Source: Alistipes indistinctus YIT 12060 (GTDB lineage: Bacteria; Bacteroidota; Bacteroidia; Bacteroidales; Rikenellaceae). Taken from it: a DNA stretch of 64,000 nt. Under the pieces are notes generated by a model. That model saw only the letters and a program-made list of their open reading frames with translations, had not been told where the DNA came from and did no database searches. The position numbers and the translations under genes are program-made. Position 1 is the first letter of the stretch. Every line of letters starts with the position of its first letter. Where the stretch lies: the NCBI RefSeq assembly GCF_025144995.1, contig NZ_CP102250.1, positions 558,001 through 622,000 on the forward strand, read 5' to 3'. This document shows positions 56,040 through 63,975 of the stretch, piece by piece.

Positions 56040-57520
56040 TCACCAGCAACGACATAGCCACCCTGCTCGACCCGCAGCTACGCGACTACATCGCCGGGCA
56101 CCTGAGCGACGATCCCGGACGGGTGGCCCTCTCGCTGCGTGAACACGGGGCCCTCATAGCCACCCAGATTAAGTATCTACAACGCGCGCGCGTCAAACTC
56201 CCCTCGTACTACGCTGCACTGTGCATCCTGCCGCCGCTCTCCTTCGAGCAAAGCAGCAGCGAAGAAACGGCTTCCGTCAAACGATATTCGGGAGACACCT
56301 GCCTGGATCTGACCTGCGGGTTGGGTGTCGATGCCTTTTACCTGAGCAAACGGTTCCGACAGGTCATCGCAGTCGAGCGCAACGCCGAACTGAGTGAAAT
56401 CGCACGGATCAACTTCCGCCTGCTCGGAGTACAGAATATCCGGGTCGTGAATAGTCCGGCCGAGGCTTTTCTCGAACAACTCCGGGGACAAACGCAAACC
56501 ACCCCGGACAGGAATTCCGGCACGATCGACCTGATCTACATCGATCCGGCACGGCGTGACGATCAAGGTAAAAAAGTATGGTTGCTGGAAGACTGCTCTC
56601 CGGATGCGAAGGCCCTGATGCCGCAGTTGCTCGCGCTTGCCCCGAAGGTAGTCGTCAAAGCCTCTCCGCTGTTCGATGTGGACGAAGCTTTCAGGTTGTT
56701 CGGAGATACGGTTTCGGTCGAGATCGTATCGGTTCGCGGCGAGTGCAAAGAAGTACTGATCGAAGTTTCACGGCAAGCGCCGCAACAACAAGAACAGCCA
56801 GAAAAACAACAACCGTGGCAGGAGGCCGGGCAAGCACCTCAACGGGCATCGCAGCCGGCCGCAGCAATGGAAAACCGAAAAGACGGCCAAATCCGGCTAA
56901 CCATCGTCGGCAGGCCTTCGCTCTGCTTCGACCGCACCTCGGGCACATGGACCTACCCGGAAACATCCGGTGCAGGATCAGGAATATCAACGATCGAACA
57001 AGCTTCAAAACACGGTCAGGGACAAAAAACGGAATTACAGCAACCGGATACGAATGCGCCGGTCCGAACAGCCGAAGAGCGTACCTGCCCGGCAGCCGAT
57101 ACTCCGGCTGCGGAACTGGCCGCTGCGCCCGGTTACCTGCTGATTCCGGACGTCACGCTGTATAAGGCCAGACTCGTACAAGCGTACGCCTCCCGGTGCG
57201 GCTGCACGGCCCCGTCCCCGGGCGGTTACTGTTTTGGCGACCGGATACCGGCCAATTTCTTCGGCCGCGCCTATCCGATACGCGAAATGCTTCCCTACCA
57301 GCCGAAAATACTGAAACGACATTTTAAACAAGCGGGAATCACCCGCTGCAACCTGCTGAAAAAAGAGTTCCCGCACAACGCCGACGCCATTGCCCAAGCG
57401 TTGGGTATCCGGCAAGGCGGTACCCGCTACGCGGCCTTCACCCGTATCGGCGAACACTTGTACGCACTCTTGCTAGGCGATGAAATACGCTTACCCGCCG
57501 AAACCACACCGCATGTCTAA
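56036..57520 (+). CDS. Class I SAM-dependent methyltransferase with THUMP-like C-terminal domain
   Basis: A 494-residue protein. SAM motif I is 'CLDLTCGLGVDAFYLSK' (residues ~89-103), motif IV 'DLIYIDPARRDD' (165-176), as in RNA or nucleotide methyltransferases of the class I fold. The C-terminal ~120 residues form a THUMP-like region ('GYLLIPDVTLYKARLVQAYA'). Two low-complexity inserts, Gln/Pro-rich at ~246-280 and Thr/Ala/Gln-rich at ~306-363, interrupt the protein. The target is unknown, probably RNA. It overlaps comEC by 4 nt and nhaC by 8 nt. Confidence 0.8.
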   Translation: MITSNDIATLLDPQLRDYIAGHLSDDPGRVALSLREHGALIATQIKYLQRARVKLPSYYAALCILPPLSFEQSSSEETASVKRYSGDTCLDLTCGLGVDAFYLSKRFRQVIAVERNAELSEIARINFRLLGVQNIRVVNSPAEAFLEQLRGQTQTTPDRNSGTIDLIYIDPARRDDQGKKVWLLEDCSPDAKALMPQLLALAPKVVVKASPLFDVDEAFRLFGDTVSVEIVSVRGECKEVLIEVSRQAPQQQEQPEKQQPWQEAGQAPQRASQPAAAMENRKDGQIRLTIVGRPSLCFDRTSGTWTYPETSGAGSGISTIEQASKHGQGQKTELQQPDTNAPVRTAEERTCPAADTPAAELAAAPGYLLIPDVTLYKARLVQAYASRCGCTAPSPGGYCFGDRIPANFFGRAYPIREMLPYQPKILKRHFKQAGITRCNLLKKEFPHNADAIAQALGIRQGGTRYAAFTRIGEHLYALLLGDEIRLPAETTPHV

Positions 57521-58979
57521 AAAACCGACCATATTCCAATCTCTGATCCCGATCCTGACCCTGATCGGCCTGATCGGCCTCAATGTTACGCTACTGGGCG
57601 ACGATACGCTCTCAGGGGCAAACCAGATGTCGCTGCTGATCGCCTCGGGCGTAGCCGCCTGCATCGCGTTCTACAACCGCAAACATTGGAACGATATCCT
57701 CAAAGGGATACTCCACACGCTGACCGGAGCGATACCTGCGATCCTGATCCTGCTGATGATCGGGGTGCTGGCCGGGACCTGGATGCTCAGCGGTATTATT
57801 CCGGCGATGATCCATTACGGACTGTACATCCTGCGCCCCGACTATTTTCTGCCGGCGGCGGTCGTGATTTCGGCCGTCATCTCGGTAGCGACCGGCAGTT
57901 CGTGGTCCACGGTGGCCACGGTAGGCGTCGCACTGCTGGGTATCGGGCAAACACTCGGTTTCAACGATGCGATGATTGCCGGGGCCATCATCTCGGGCGC
58001 CTACTTCGGAGATAAGATTTCACCGCTGAGCGACACGACGAACCTGGCCGCAGCGACCGCCGAAGTAAGCCTCTTCACGCACATCCGCTACATGATGTTC
58101 ACCACGGGTCCCACGATGCTCATCACATTGGTCATTTTTGTGATCCTCTCGCTGTGCAGCGACATCGCCCCCACGGGAGCATCGGTCGAATCGGTTCAGC
58201 AAACCATCACCACACACTACAACATTTCGCCGCTGCTGTTCATCGTGCCGGTCATCGTAATCGTAATGATCGTCCGGAAAATGCCGCCCGTACCGGTGCT
58301 CTTCATCGGCGGAATCCTGGGCGGGATCCTCGCGCTGATTTGCCAACCGTCGGTCATCGCCCAACTGAGCGGCGACGCGGAACTCACGGCCGGCGGAGCC
58401 TACCGGGTCATCACCAAAGCAATGTACGGTACCATCTCGATGAACACGGGCGATCCGGCGGTCGATGCCCTGTTCACTTCGAAAGGGATGGCCGGGATGC
58501 TGAACACCGTCTGGTTGATCGTCACCGCGATGATTTTCGGCGGAGTGATGGAAGCAGGCCATTTTCTCGAACGCCTGACCTCAGCCCTGATCCGGCGCGT
58601 ACACTCGACCGGGGGGCTGGTAACGACCACTGCCGCAACCTGCGTCCTGTTCAACACGACCGCATCGGACCAATACATTGCGATCGTCATCCCCGGCAAG
58701 ATGTTTGCGAAAGCCTACCGGCGAAACGGACTGGCGCCCGAAGTGCTGAGCCGTACGCTCGAAGACGCCGGAACGGCCACCTCGGTGCTGATCCCGTGGA
58801 ATACCTGCGGCGCGACCCAGTCGAGCGTACTGGGCGTTGCGACGCTTACCTACCTCCCCTATGCGTTCTTCTGTTACCTCAGTCCGCTGATGTCGATCCT
58901 GTTCGCCTGGTGCAACATCAAAATCCGGCGTCTCGTACAAACCGATCCCGGCACGGAAGCGGAAAACCGGAACAATTAG
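57513..58979 (+). CDS. nhaC: Na+/H+ antiporter, NhaC family
   Basis: A 488-residue membrane protein with about 11-12 hydrophobic segments. The NhaC signature includes 'AVISVATGSSWSTVATVGVALLGIG' (split as VISVATGSSWSTVAT), 'GAIISGAYFGDKISPLSDTTNL' and 'CVLFNTTASDQYIAIVIPGKMF', then 'LIPWNTCGATQSSVLG'. It exchanges sodium for protons and supports pH and Na+ homeostasis. ATG at 57513 overlaps the methyltransferase stop by 8 nt; an earlier in-frame ATG at 57480 lies deeper in that gene and is less likely. Confidence 0.93.
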   Translation: MSKKPTIFQSLIPILTLIGLIGLNVTLLGDDTLSGANQMSLLIASGVAACIAFYNRKHWNDILKGILHTLTGAIPAILILLMIGVLAGTWMLSGIIPAMIHYGLYILRPDYFLPAAVVISAVISVATGSSWSTVATVGVALLGIGQTLGFNDAMIAGAIISGAYFGDKISPLSDTTNLAAATAEVSLFTHIRYMMFTTGPTMLITLVIFVILSLCSDIAPTGASVESVQQTITTHYNISPLLFIVPVIVIVMIVRKMPPVPVLFIGGILGGILALICQPSVIAQLSGDAELTAGGAYRVITKAMYGTISMNTGDPAVDALFTSKGMAGMLNTVWLIVTAMIFGGVMEAGHFLERLTSALIRRVHSTGGLVTTTAATCVLFNTTASDQYIAIVIPGKMFAKAYRRNGLAPEVLSRTLEDAGTATSVLIPWNTCGATQSSVLGVATLTYLPYAFFCYLSPLMSILFAWCNIKIRRLVQTDPGTEAENRNN

Positions 58980-58980
58980 C

Positions 58981-58988
58981 TATCTTTG
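58981..58988 (+). promoter_or_regulatory. -7 element for the YihY-like gene
   Basis: TATCTTTG, an exact TAnnTTTG match, immediately after the nhaC stop and 36 nt before the ATG at 59025. It supports that ATG over the one at 58986, which overlaps it. Confidence 0.52.
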
Positions 58989-59024
58989 TTCAGTCGGCCA
59001 TTTCGGCCCGTCAGCCTCGGCATC

Positions 59025-60428
59025 ATGATAAAAAAGATCATCCAATACATCTCCTACGACATCTGGTTCAAAAAGGAGCACGAGTACCGCTCGTCCAAAG
59101 TGCGGTGGGCGGTGCGCCAGTTCAAAGTGTTCCTCTTTACCGCACAGGGATTCGCCGAGCACAGTATCCTGGTGAAATCGGCCGCACTCACGTTCTACAC
59201 GCTGATGTCGCTCGTGCCGATCGCCGCATTGGTGTTCGGTATCGCCAAAGGCTTCTCCCTGGAGACGAAACTCAACAGTTACCTATACGCCGAATTCCCG
59301 CAGTACGGCGCAGTAATCGATCAGGTGATCGAGTTCGCAAACGCCATGCTGCAACGCACCAGGGGGGGGCTGATCGCATCGGTCGGTCTGGTCGTCCTGT
59401 TCTGGTCGGTGGTCAAGGTGTTCAACAACGTCGAGAAGGCTTTCAACGACATCTGGGAGGTCCGCAAACCGCGCAGTATCGCCCGCAAGGTGAGCGACTA
59501 CATCGCCGTTGTGGTAATCGTACCGATCCTTTGGATACTCTCTAGCAGCATCCGGCTCCAGGCCCAGGACCAGCTGCTGCATTTCACCCCCGGCCCCGCC
59601 GTGGATTTCCTTTTCGGAATCTTGTCGCTTGTAACCCTCTGGATCATGTTCGCTTTCCTGTACAAAGTGATTCCGAATACGAAAGTCCGCCCGCGCAGCG
59701 CACTGACGGCAGGGATCATCGCCGGAACAATTTTCCAGATTTTCCAGATCGTTTATGTCTACATCCAGTCTTCACTGACCAGTTACAATGCGATCTACGG
59801 CAGCTTCGCGGCTTTTCCGCTCTTCCTGATCTGGCTGCAAATCAGTTGGCAAATCGTACTTTTCGGTGGCGAATTATCGTTCGCTTACCAGAATATCAAG
59901 AAATTCGAATACGAGAAGCGGGCCAGCGAAATGAGTTACGAATACCGCAAACGGGCACTGCTGTTGGTCATGCAACAGATCGTCCGGCATTTCCTGCACA
60001 ACGAAGGCGGCATTTCGTCCGAAGCGGTCGCCCAACAGCTCAACATGCCTGTACGCATCGTACGCGACGTAATTTTCGACCTCGAACGGGCCGGATTGAT
60101 CGCGCCGATCCTTAGTCCGGATGAAAAGACGAACTTCTACATCCCGGCCCGCGACGTGCATACGCTCAGTGTTTTCGATGTCATCCACCAGGTAGCGACG
60201 ACCGTGCAATCGAAAGCGAAAAACATTCCGGAAAGTTACCGTGAAGCGCTTTGGAAAGACCCGCTCGACATCGGCATGAGCTCCGAATACCGCGAGATCA
60301 ACACGATCCTCGACAACATGGACCGAATCACGAAAAACTCCCCTTACAACATTCTGTTGATGGATATCGCCCCGGCCCCTAATGCCGCGAATATGCCCGG
60401 CGAAGATCGGAAGGAGGCGCAGGCATGA
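59025..60428 (+). CDS. YihY/virulence factor BrkB family membrane protein
   Basis: A 467-residue protein. Residues ~1-300 carry about six membrane helices of the YihY/BrkB family: 'SAALTFYTLMSLVPIAALVF', 'VFWSVVKVFNNVEKAFNDIW'-type segment, and 'SSLTSYNAIYGSFAAFPLFLIWLQISW' (split). The C-terminal ~150 residues form a winged-helix-like region ('EGGISSEAVAQQLNMPVRIVRDVI') and a charged tail. The family was once called RNase BN, wrongly; the true role is uncertain. It overlaps the DUF2520 gene by 4 nt. Confidence 0.88.
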   Translation: MIKKIIQYISYDIWFKKEHEYRSSKVRWAVRQFKVFLFTAQGFAEHSILVKSAALTFYTLMSLVPIAALVFGIAKGFSLETKLNSYLYAEFPQYGAVIDQVIEFANAMLQRTRGGLIASVGLVVLFWSVVKVFNNVEKAFNDIWEVRKPRSIARKVSDYIAVVVIVPILWILSSSIRLQAQDQLLHFTPGPAVDFLFGILSLVTLWIMFAFLYKVIPNTKVRPRSALTAGIIAGTIFQIFQIVYVYIQSSLTSYNAIYGSFAAFPLFLIWLQISWQIVLFGGELSFAYQNIKKFEYEKRASEMSYEYRKRALLLVMQQIVRHFLHNEGGISSEAVAQQLNMPVRIVRDVIFDLERAGLIAPILSPDEKTNFYIPARDVHTLSVFDVIHQVATTVQSKAKNIPESYREALWKDPLDIGMSSEYREINTILDNMDRITKNSPYNILLMDIAPAPNAANMPGEDRKEAQA

Positions 60429-61210
60429 AGCGTATCTGCCTGATCGGAAGCGGGAATGTAGCCGAAGCGTTTGCCGTCGCTTTAGGCGGACTGCATCCCG
60501 CCGGAAGATTCCGCCTCGGACAGATTTACGCCCGGAACCGGGCCCGCGGAGCGAAACTTGCCCGGATGGCGGGATGCGACCATACGGACGATCCGGCACA
60601 GCTTGTCCCGGCAGATATCTACCTGATTTCGGTCAGCGACACACAAATCGGGGCAATAGCGGAAAACCTCGATTTCGGCAACGCCATTGTCGCGCACACA
60701 GCCGGGAGCGTCTCGCTGAACGTCTTGCCCGACCGCTTGTCCCACCGGGGGGTGTTCTACCCGCTGCAAACGTTTACGGCAGGGAGGCGGATAGATTTCC
60801 GGCAGGTTCCGCTGCTGATCGAAGGGGAACATCCGGACACGGCCGCGGCACTGCGCTTACTTGCCTCGGAACTATCCGATTCGGTATACGAAGTTTCGGA
60901 ACAGCAGCGCGCGCAACTCCACCTGGCCGCGGTTTTCGCATGCAACTTTACCAACCACATGTATGCGATCGCACAAGAGTTGCTCGCCGAAAAGGGCCTG
61001 CCACCGCAGTTGATCGGCCCGTTGATCTCTGAAACCGCAGCCAAAGCGCTGGGCTGTCCGTCGGCTGCAGCGGTACAGACCGGACCGGCCCGACGGGGCG
61101 ACCGACAAACCCAGCAAAAACACCTCGGATTGCTCGAAGGGCATCCGCAGTTACAGGAATTGTATCAAAAAATCAGCACAGAGATATGGGAAACTTCAAA
61201 GAAGATATAG
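60425..61210 (+). CDS. Rossmann-fold and DUF2520 domain protein
   Basis: A 261-residue protein. N-terminal NAD(P)-binding Rossmann motif 'CLIGSGNVAEAFAVAL'; the first ~130 residues resemble F420-dependent NADP oxidoreductase-like domains ('HTAGSVSLNVLPD', 'FYPLQTFT'). The C-terminal DUF2520 domain includes 'HLAAVFACNFTNHMYAIAQELLAE' (split) and 'ETAAKAL'. Similar to P5C-reductase-like dehydrogenases; substrate unknown. It overlaps its upstream neighbour by 4 nt and the KdsC-like gene by 25 nt, so all three are one operon. Confidence 0.87.
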   Translation: MKRICLIGSGNVAEAFAVALGGLHPAGRFRLGQIYARNRARGAKLARMAGCDHTDDPAQLVPADIYLISVSDTQIGAIAENLDFGNAIVAHTAGSVSLNVLPDRLSHRGVFYPLQTFTAGRRIDFRQVPLLIEGEHPDTAAALRLLASELSDSVYEVSEQQRAQLHLAAVFACNFTNHMYAIAQELLAEKGLPPQLIGPLISETAAKALGCPSAAAVQTGPARRGDRQTQQKHLGLLEGHPQLQELYQKISTEIWETSKKI

Positions 61211-61728
61211 CGCGCGTACGCGTTATCGTACTGGACGTGGACGGCGTGATGACCGACGGCGGCATCATCGTGACCCCAGAAGGGGAATTCATCCGGAAAT
61301 TCCATGCAAAGGACGGCTATGCACTTTCTTACGCGATGAAGCGGGGTTACCACGTGGCGATCATCACCGGAGGCCGGGGACGCAGCCTGACCGTCCGCTT
61401 CGAAATGCTGGGGGTGGAGCATGTCTACACGAACTGCTTCCATAAGATCGATGCATTGCACGAACTGATGCAGAAACTGGACGTGCAGGCCGAAGAGATT
61501 CTCTACATGGGCGACGACATCCCCGACATCGAACCGATGCTGCACGTCGGGATGCCGGTGTGCCCGGCCGACGCCGCCACCGAAGTGGTCGAAGTCTCTC
61601 GCTACGTTTCGCAATTCAAAGGCGGCGAAGGGTGCGTGCGCGACGTGGTGGAACAAGTGATGCGTGCGCGCGGCGATTGGTACAAACCCGGAGACAAGGC
61701 CGTAGCGGTGACTGTCGCATCGAGGTAA
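61186..61728 (+). CDS. kdsC: KdsC-like HAD phosphatase (3-deoxy-D-manno-octulosonate 8-phosphate phosphatase)
   Basis: A 180-residue C0-type HAD hydrolase. Motif I 'VIVLDVDGVMTDGGIIV' with DxDG; motif II 'IITGGRGRSLTVRFEMLG' ; motif III/IV 'ILYMGDDIPDIEPM'. The length matches KdsC (170-190), which dephosphorylates KDO 8-phosphate for lipopolysaccharide core. Related C0 HADs act on other sugar or acid phosphates, so KDO specificity is by family alone. It overlaps the DUF2520 gene by 25 nt. Confidence 0.88.
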   Translation: MGNFKEDIARVRVIVLDVDGVMTDGGIIVTPEGEFIRKFHAKDGYALSYAMKRGYHVAIITGGRGRSLTVRFEMLGVEHVYTNCFHKIDALHELMQKLDVQAEEILYMGDDIPDIEPMLHVGMPVCPADAATEVVEVSRYVSQFKGGEGCVRDVVEQVMRARGDWYKPGDKAVAVTVASR

Positions 61729-61746
61729 TCCGTTTCCGGACACCTG

Positions 61747-61769
61747 GGCTTCTTCCAGTAAAAGAAGCC
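61747..61769 (+). repeat. Inverted repeat in the kdsC-xerD convergent gap
   Basis: GGCTTCTT (61747-61754) and AAGAAGCC (61762-61769), 7-nt loop. No T-run follows on either strand, so terminator function is doubtful. The rest of the 148-nt gap shows no gene. Confidence 0.35.
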
Positions 61770-61876
61770 GGATCCATTCATTTCCCGCGCCGGATGACGT
61801 CGGCCCAGTCAAAAAAGGCAATCGGCGACCCGGATGGAAAAGAAGCGCCCTGCGGCCGGCAACCGCAATGCCCGAA

Positions 61877-62779
61877 TCAGTAGTCCGACAGCGGATGATG
61901 GTGTTCGATACTCCCGCGCAGACTCTCGCGGTCGAGATGCGTATAAATTTCGGTCGTCAGGATCGATTCATGGCCCAGCATCTCCTGCACCTGGCGGATG
62001 CTGGCCCCCCCGGCGAGCAGATGCGTGGCGAAGGAGTGGCGGAACGTGTGCGGGCTGATTTTCTTCGTAATCCCGGCTGCCTTCGCACACTCCCGAATGA
62101 TGTGGAAAACCATCACACGGGTCAGGCCCTTCCCTTTGTTGTTCAGAAAAAGCGTATCGGCATGGTGTTCATCCACCGGCAGCGAAGCCCGCTGATCGAG
62201 ATAATATTCGATCAACCGGACCGCCGTGGAACTGACCGGCACCAACCGCTGCTTGTCGCCTTTGCCGATTACACGGATAAATCCGTCCTTGAAAAAGAGG
62301 TCGCTGATGCGCAACGTCACCAGTTCGCTGACGCGCAGGCCGCAGCTGTAAAGCGTTTCGAGCATCGCCTTATTGCGGTGCCCGAAACGGTTGCTCAGAT
62401 CGACCGAGCCGATGATCGCATTGACTTCATCGAATGAAAGCACGTCGGGCAGTTTGCGTCCGATCTTCGGCGCATCGATAAACTCGGTGGGCAGCGCCTC
62501 GATCCGGTCATTCAGCATCAAATAGTTGAAAAAACTTTTGATCCCGCTCAATACGCGGGCCTGCGTCGCTTTTTCGACGCCGGTATCGTACAAATGCGAC
62601 AGGAACATCTCGATTTGGCCTGCTGTCACCAACTCGGGCTCGGCGATCGAAAACTCCCGTTCCATGTAGTCGGCAATCTGCGAGAGGTCGTGCAGGTAGG
62701 CACGCACCGTATTGTCGGAGAGTTTTTTCTCCAACTTGAGGTAATAGCGATAATCTTTCAGCTCTTTATCCCAACCCAT
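61877..62779 (-). CDS. xerD: Site-specific tyrosine recombinase XerD
   Basis: A 300-residue tyrosine recombinase; with XerC it resolves chromosome dimers at dif. N-terminal SAM-like domain (~5-90), catalytic domain with Arg in 'YSCGLRVSELVTLRISDL', a Lys strand 'RVIGKGDKQRLVPVS', 'SPHTFRHSFATHLLAGGA' (His-x-x-Arg), 'LGHESILTTEIYTHL' (His and the nucleophile Tyr). Length and C terminus match XerD. It stands alone with no mobile-element neighbours, so it is the housekeeping enzyme. The -7 element ends 4 nt before the start codon. Confidence 0.95.
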   Translation of the reverse strand: MGWDKELKDYRYYLKLEKKLSDNTVRAYLHDLSQIADYMEREFSIAEPELVTAGQIEMFLSHLYDTGVEKATQARVLSGIKSFFNYLMLNDRIEALPTEFIDAPKIGRKLPDVLSFDEVNAIIGSVDLSNRFGHRNKAMLETLYSCGLRVSELVTLRISDLFFKDGFIRVIGKGDKQRLVPVSSTAVRLIEYYLDQRASLPVDEHHADTLFLNNKGKGLTRVMVFHIIRECAKAAGITKKISPHTFRHSFATHLLAGGASIRQVQEMLGHESILTTEIYTHLDRESLRGSIEHHHPLSDY

Positions 62780-62783
62780 ACGT

Positions 62784-62812
62784 CAAAATTAGTAAATTTG
62801 CAGCAATCCAAA
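62784..62812 (-). promoter_or_regulatory. Promoter of xerD
   Basis: Minus strand: TTTG at 62812-62809, 17-nt spacer, TAATTTTG at 62791-62784 (exact TAnnTTTG). The ATG begins at 62779, so initiation at the usual +1 would give an almost leaderless mRNA. Confidence 0.58.
62793..62800 (+). promoter_or_regulatory. -7 element of prmA
   Basis: TAAATTTG, an exact TAnnTTTG match, 25 nt before the ATG at 62825. It lies inside the spacer of the divergent xerD promoter, so only one polymerase can bind at a time. Confidence 0.52.
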
Positions 62813-62824
62813 CCCTTTCGGACG

Positions 62825-63652
62825 ATGAATTATATTGATTTGAACATCCGCACAAACGACTCCGAACAGTCGGAAATCTTCATCGCACAACTGAGCGACT
62901 GGCCGTTCGACAGTTTCGACGACCAGGAGGGCGTATTGCATGCCTATATCCGCGAAACCGATTTCGCCGCCTGCCGAGAAGAAGTAGAGAACCTGCTGCA
63001 GGAGAGCGGCGCGAGTTTCGGCACCGAACTGATCGCCGACCGGAACTGGAACGAGGTGTGGGAGTCGAATTTCGAGCCGATCGAGGTCGAGGGACGCTGT
63101 TCGATCCGCGCACCGTTCCACGTACCGCGTCCCGACCTGCCGTTCGACATCGTCATCATGCCCAAAATGGCGTTCGGTACCGGCCATCACGCCACGACAC
63201 AACTGATGGTCGAAGAGATCCTCGACATGCCGCTGGACGAACTCTGCGGGTTGGATATGGGCAGCGGAACCGCGGTACTGTCGATCCTCGCGGTAAAAAA
63301 AGGCGCTGCACGGATGGACGCGATCGACATCGACCAGTGGGCCTATGCGAACAGCCGTGAAAACATCGCAGCGAACGGGCTCGAAGACCGCATCACGCCT
63401 CGGCAGGGCGATGCATCGCTGCTTGCCGGACGCCGTTACGACTTCGTCCTGGCCAATATCAACCGCAACATCCTGCTCGCGGATATGGATGCCTACACCG
63501 CTACACTGCCCGCAGGCGGACGGCTCGTGATGAGCGGCATTCTGGAGGCGGACATCCCGTGTATCGTCGAAAAAGCCGGGACACTGGGTCTCGATTTCGG
63601 CGGGAAACGGCTGCTCAAAGGCTGGGCTGCGGTTCGTTTCACAAAAAATTAA
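62825..63652 (+). CDS. prmA: Ribosomal protein L11 methyltransferase
   Basis: A 275-residue PrmA; it trimethylates lysines and the N terminus of ribosomal protein L11. 'DRNWNEVWESNFEPIEVEG' and 'MAFGTGHHATTQLMVEEIL' are diagnostic; SAM motif 'CGLDMGSGTAVLSILAVKKG'; 'LANINRNILLADM' is the NxN-type motif. The ATG at 62825 gives the family N terminus (MNYIDLNIRT); upstream in-frame codons run through xerD antisense and are rejected. Confidence 0.95.
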   Translation: MNYIDLNIRTNDSEQSEIFIAQLSDWPFDSFDDQEGVLHAYIRETDFAACREEVENLLQESGASFGTELIADRNWNEVWESNFEPIEVEGRCSIRAPFHVPRPDLPFDIVIMPKMAFGTGHHATTQLMVEEILDMPLDELCGLDMGSGTAVLSILAVKKGAARMDAIDIDQWAYANSRENIAANGLEDRITPRQGDASLLAGRRYDFVLANINRNILLADMDAYTATLPAGGRLVMSGILEADIPCIVEKAGTLGLDFGGKRLLKGWAAVRFTKN

Positions 63653-63728
63653 CGTCCCAATAACAGGTTCATCGAACGACATTTAATTCCCACACGATTA
63701 TTATCCGCTGAAATTTTCCATCGAAAAA

Positions 63729-63760
63729 TTTGCATTTTGCACATCCGTTGCTTTAATTTG
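63729..63760 (+). promoter_or_regulatory. Promoter of the trp-type leader
   Basis: TTTG at 63729-63732, 20-nt spacer, TTAATTTG at 63753-63760 (one mismatch from TAnnTTTG). Initiation would be near 63767, about 53 nt before the leader-peptide ATG. The 76 nt between prmA and this promoter hold nothing I can recognise. Confidence 0.6.
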
Positions 63761-63819
63761 CGACAAACGAACCCCAAGCCGGTCCATCGCGACCGCACGT
63801 AACAAAACAGACCGAATCC

Positions 63820-63915
63820 ATGAACCGCATCGCACTGAACAGCAATTTCTGGTGGTGGCGCTCGCAACTAACAAGTCGTGAGTGTCGGATGCGTGTATGT
63901 ATGTGGATGGATTAG
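63820..63915 (+). CDS. trpL: Tryptophan operon leader peptide
   Basis: A 31-codon open frame, ATG at 63820 to TAG at 63913. Codons 11-13 (63850-63858) are three consecutive Trp codons after Phe, and codon 29 is a fourth Trp. Four Trp in 31 residues is far above chance, and the position relative to the attenuator fits a ribosome-stalling sensor of charged tRNA-Trp. The peptide is unlikely to have a separate function. The trp structural genes are presumed to start past 64000. Confidence 0.82.
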   Translation: MNRIALNSNFWWWRSQLTSRECRMRVCMWMD

Positions 63916-63975
63916 CAGATAATCATCAGAACTATACCGAAAGGCTGTCGAACTCACGACAGCCTTTCTTTTTTT
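63857..63975 (+). promoter_or_regulatory. Transcription attenuator (three-state) of a tryptophan operon
   Basis: Segment 1 (63857-63868) can pair with segment 2 (63875-63886): eight Watson-Crick and three G-U pairs, one mismatch. Segment 2 (63875-63883) can instead pair perfectly over 9 bp with segment 3 (63952-63960), which is the loop and start of the descending arm of the terminator (63940-63975). A ribosome stalled on the Trp codons at 63850-63858 would cover segment 1, free segment 2 and break the terminator. This is the classical logic of trp attenuation, deduced here from sequence only. Confidence 0.8.
63940..63975 (+). terminator. Attenuator terminator
   Basis: An 11-bp perfect stem: AAAGGCTGTCG (63940-63950) with CGACAGCCTTT (63957-63967), loop AACTCA, then C and seven T (63969-63975). 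It is a strong intrinsic terminator placed 24 nt after the leader-peptide stop. Confidence 0.92.

Noticed and set aside
61877-62779. XerD as an integrase of a mobile element
   Set aside because: Length, motifs and housekeeping neighbours fit chromosomal XerD; no attachment repeats or cargo genes are seen.
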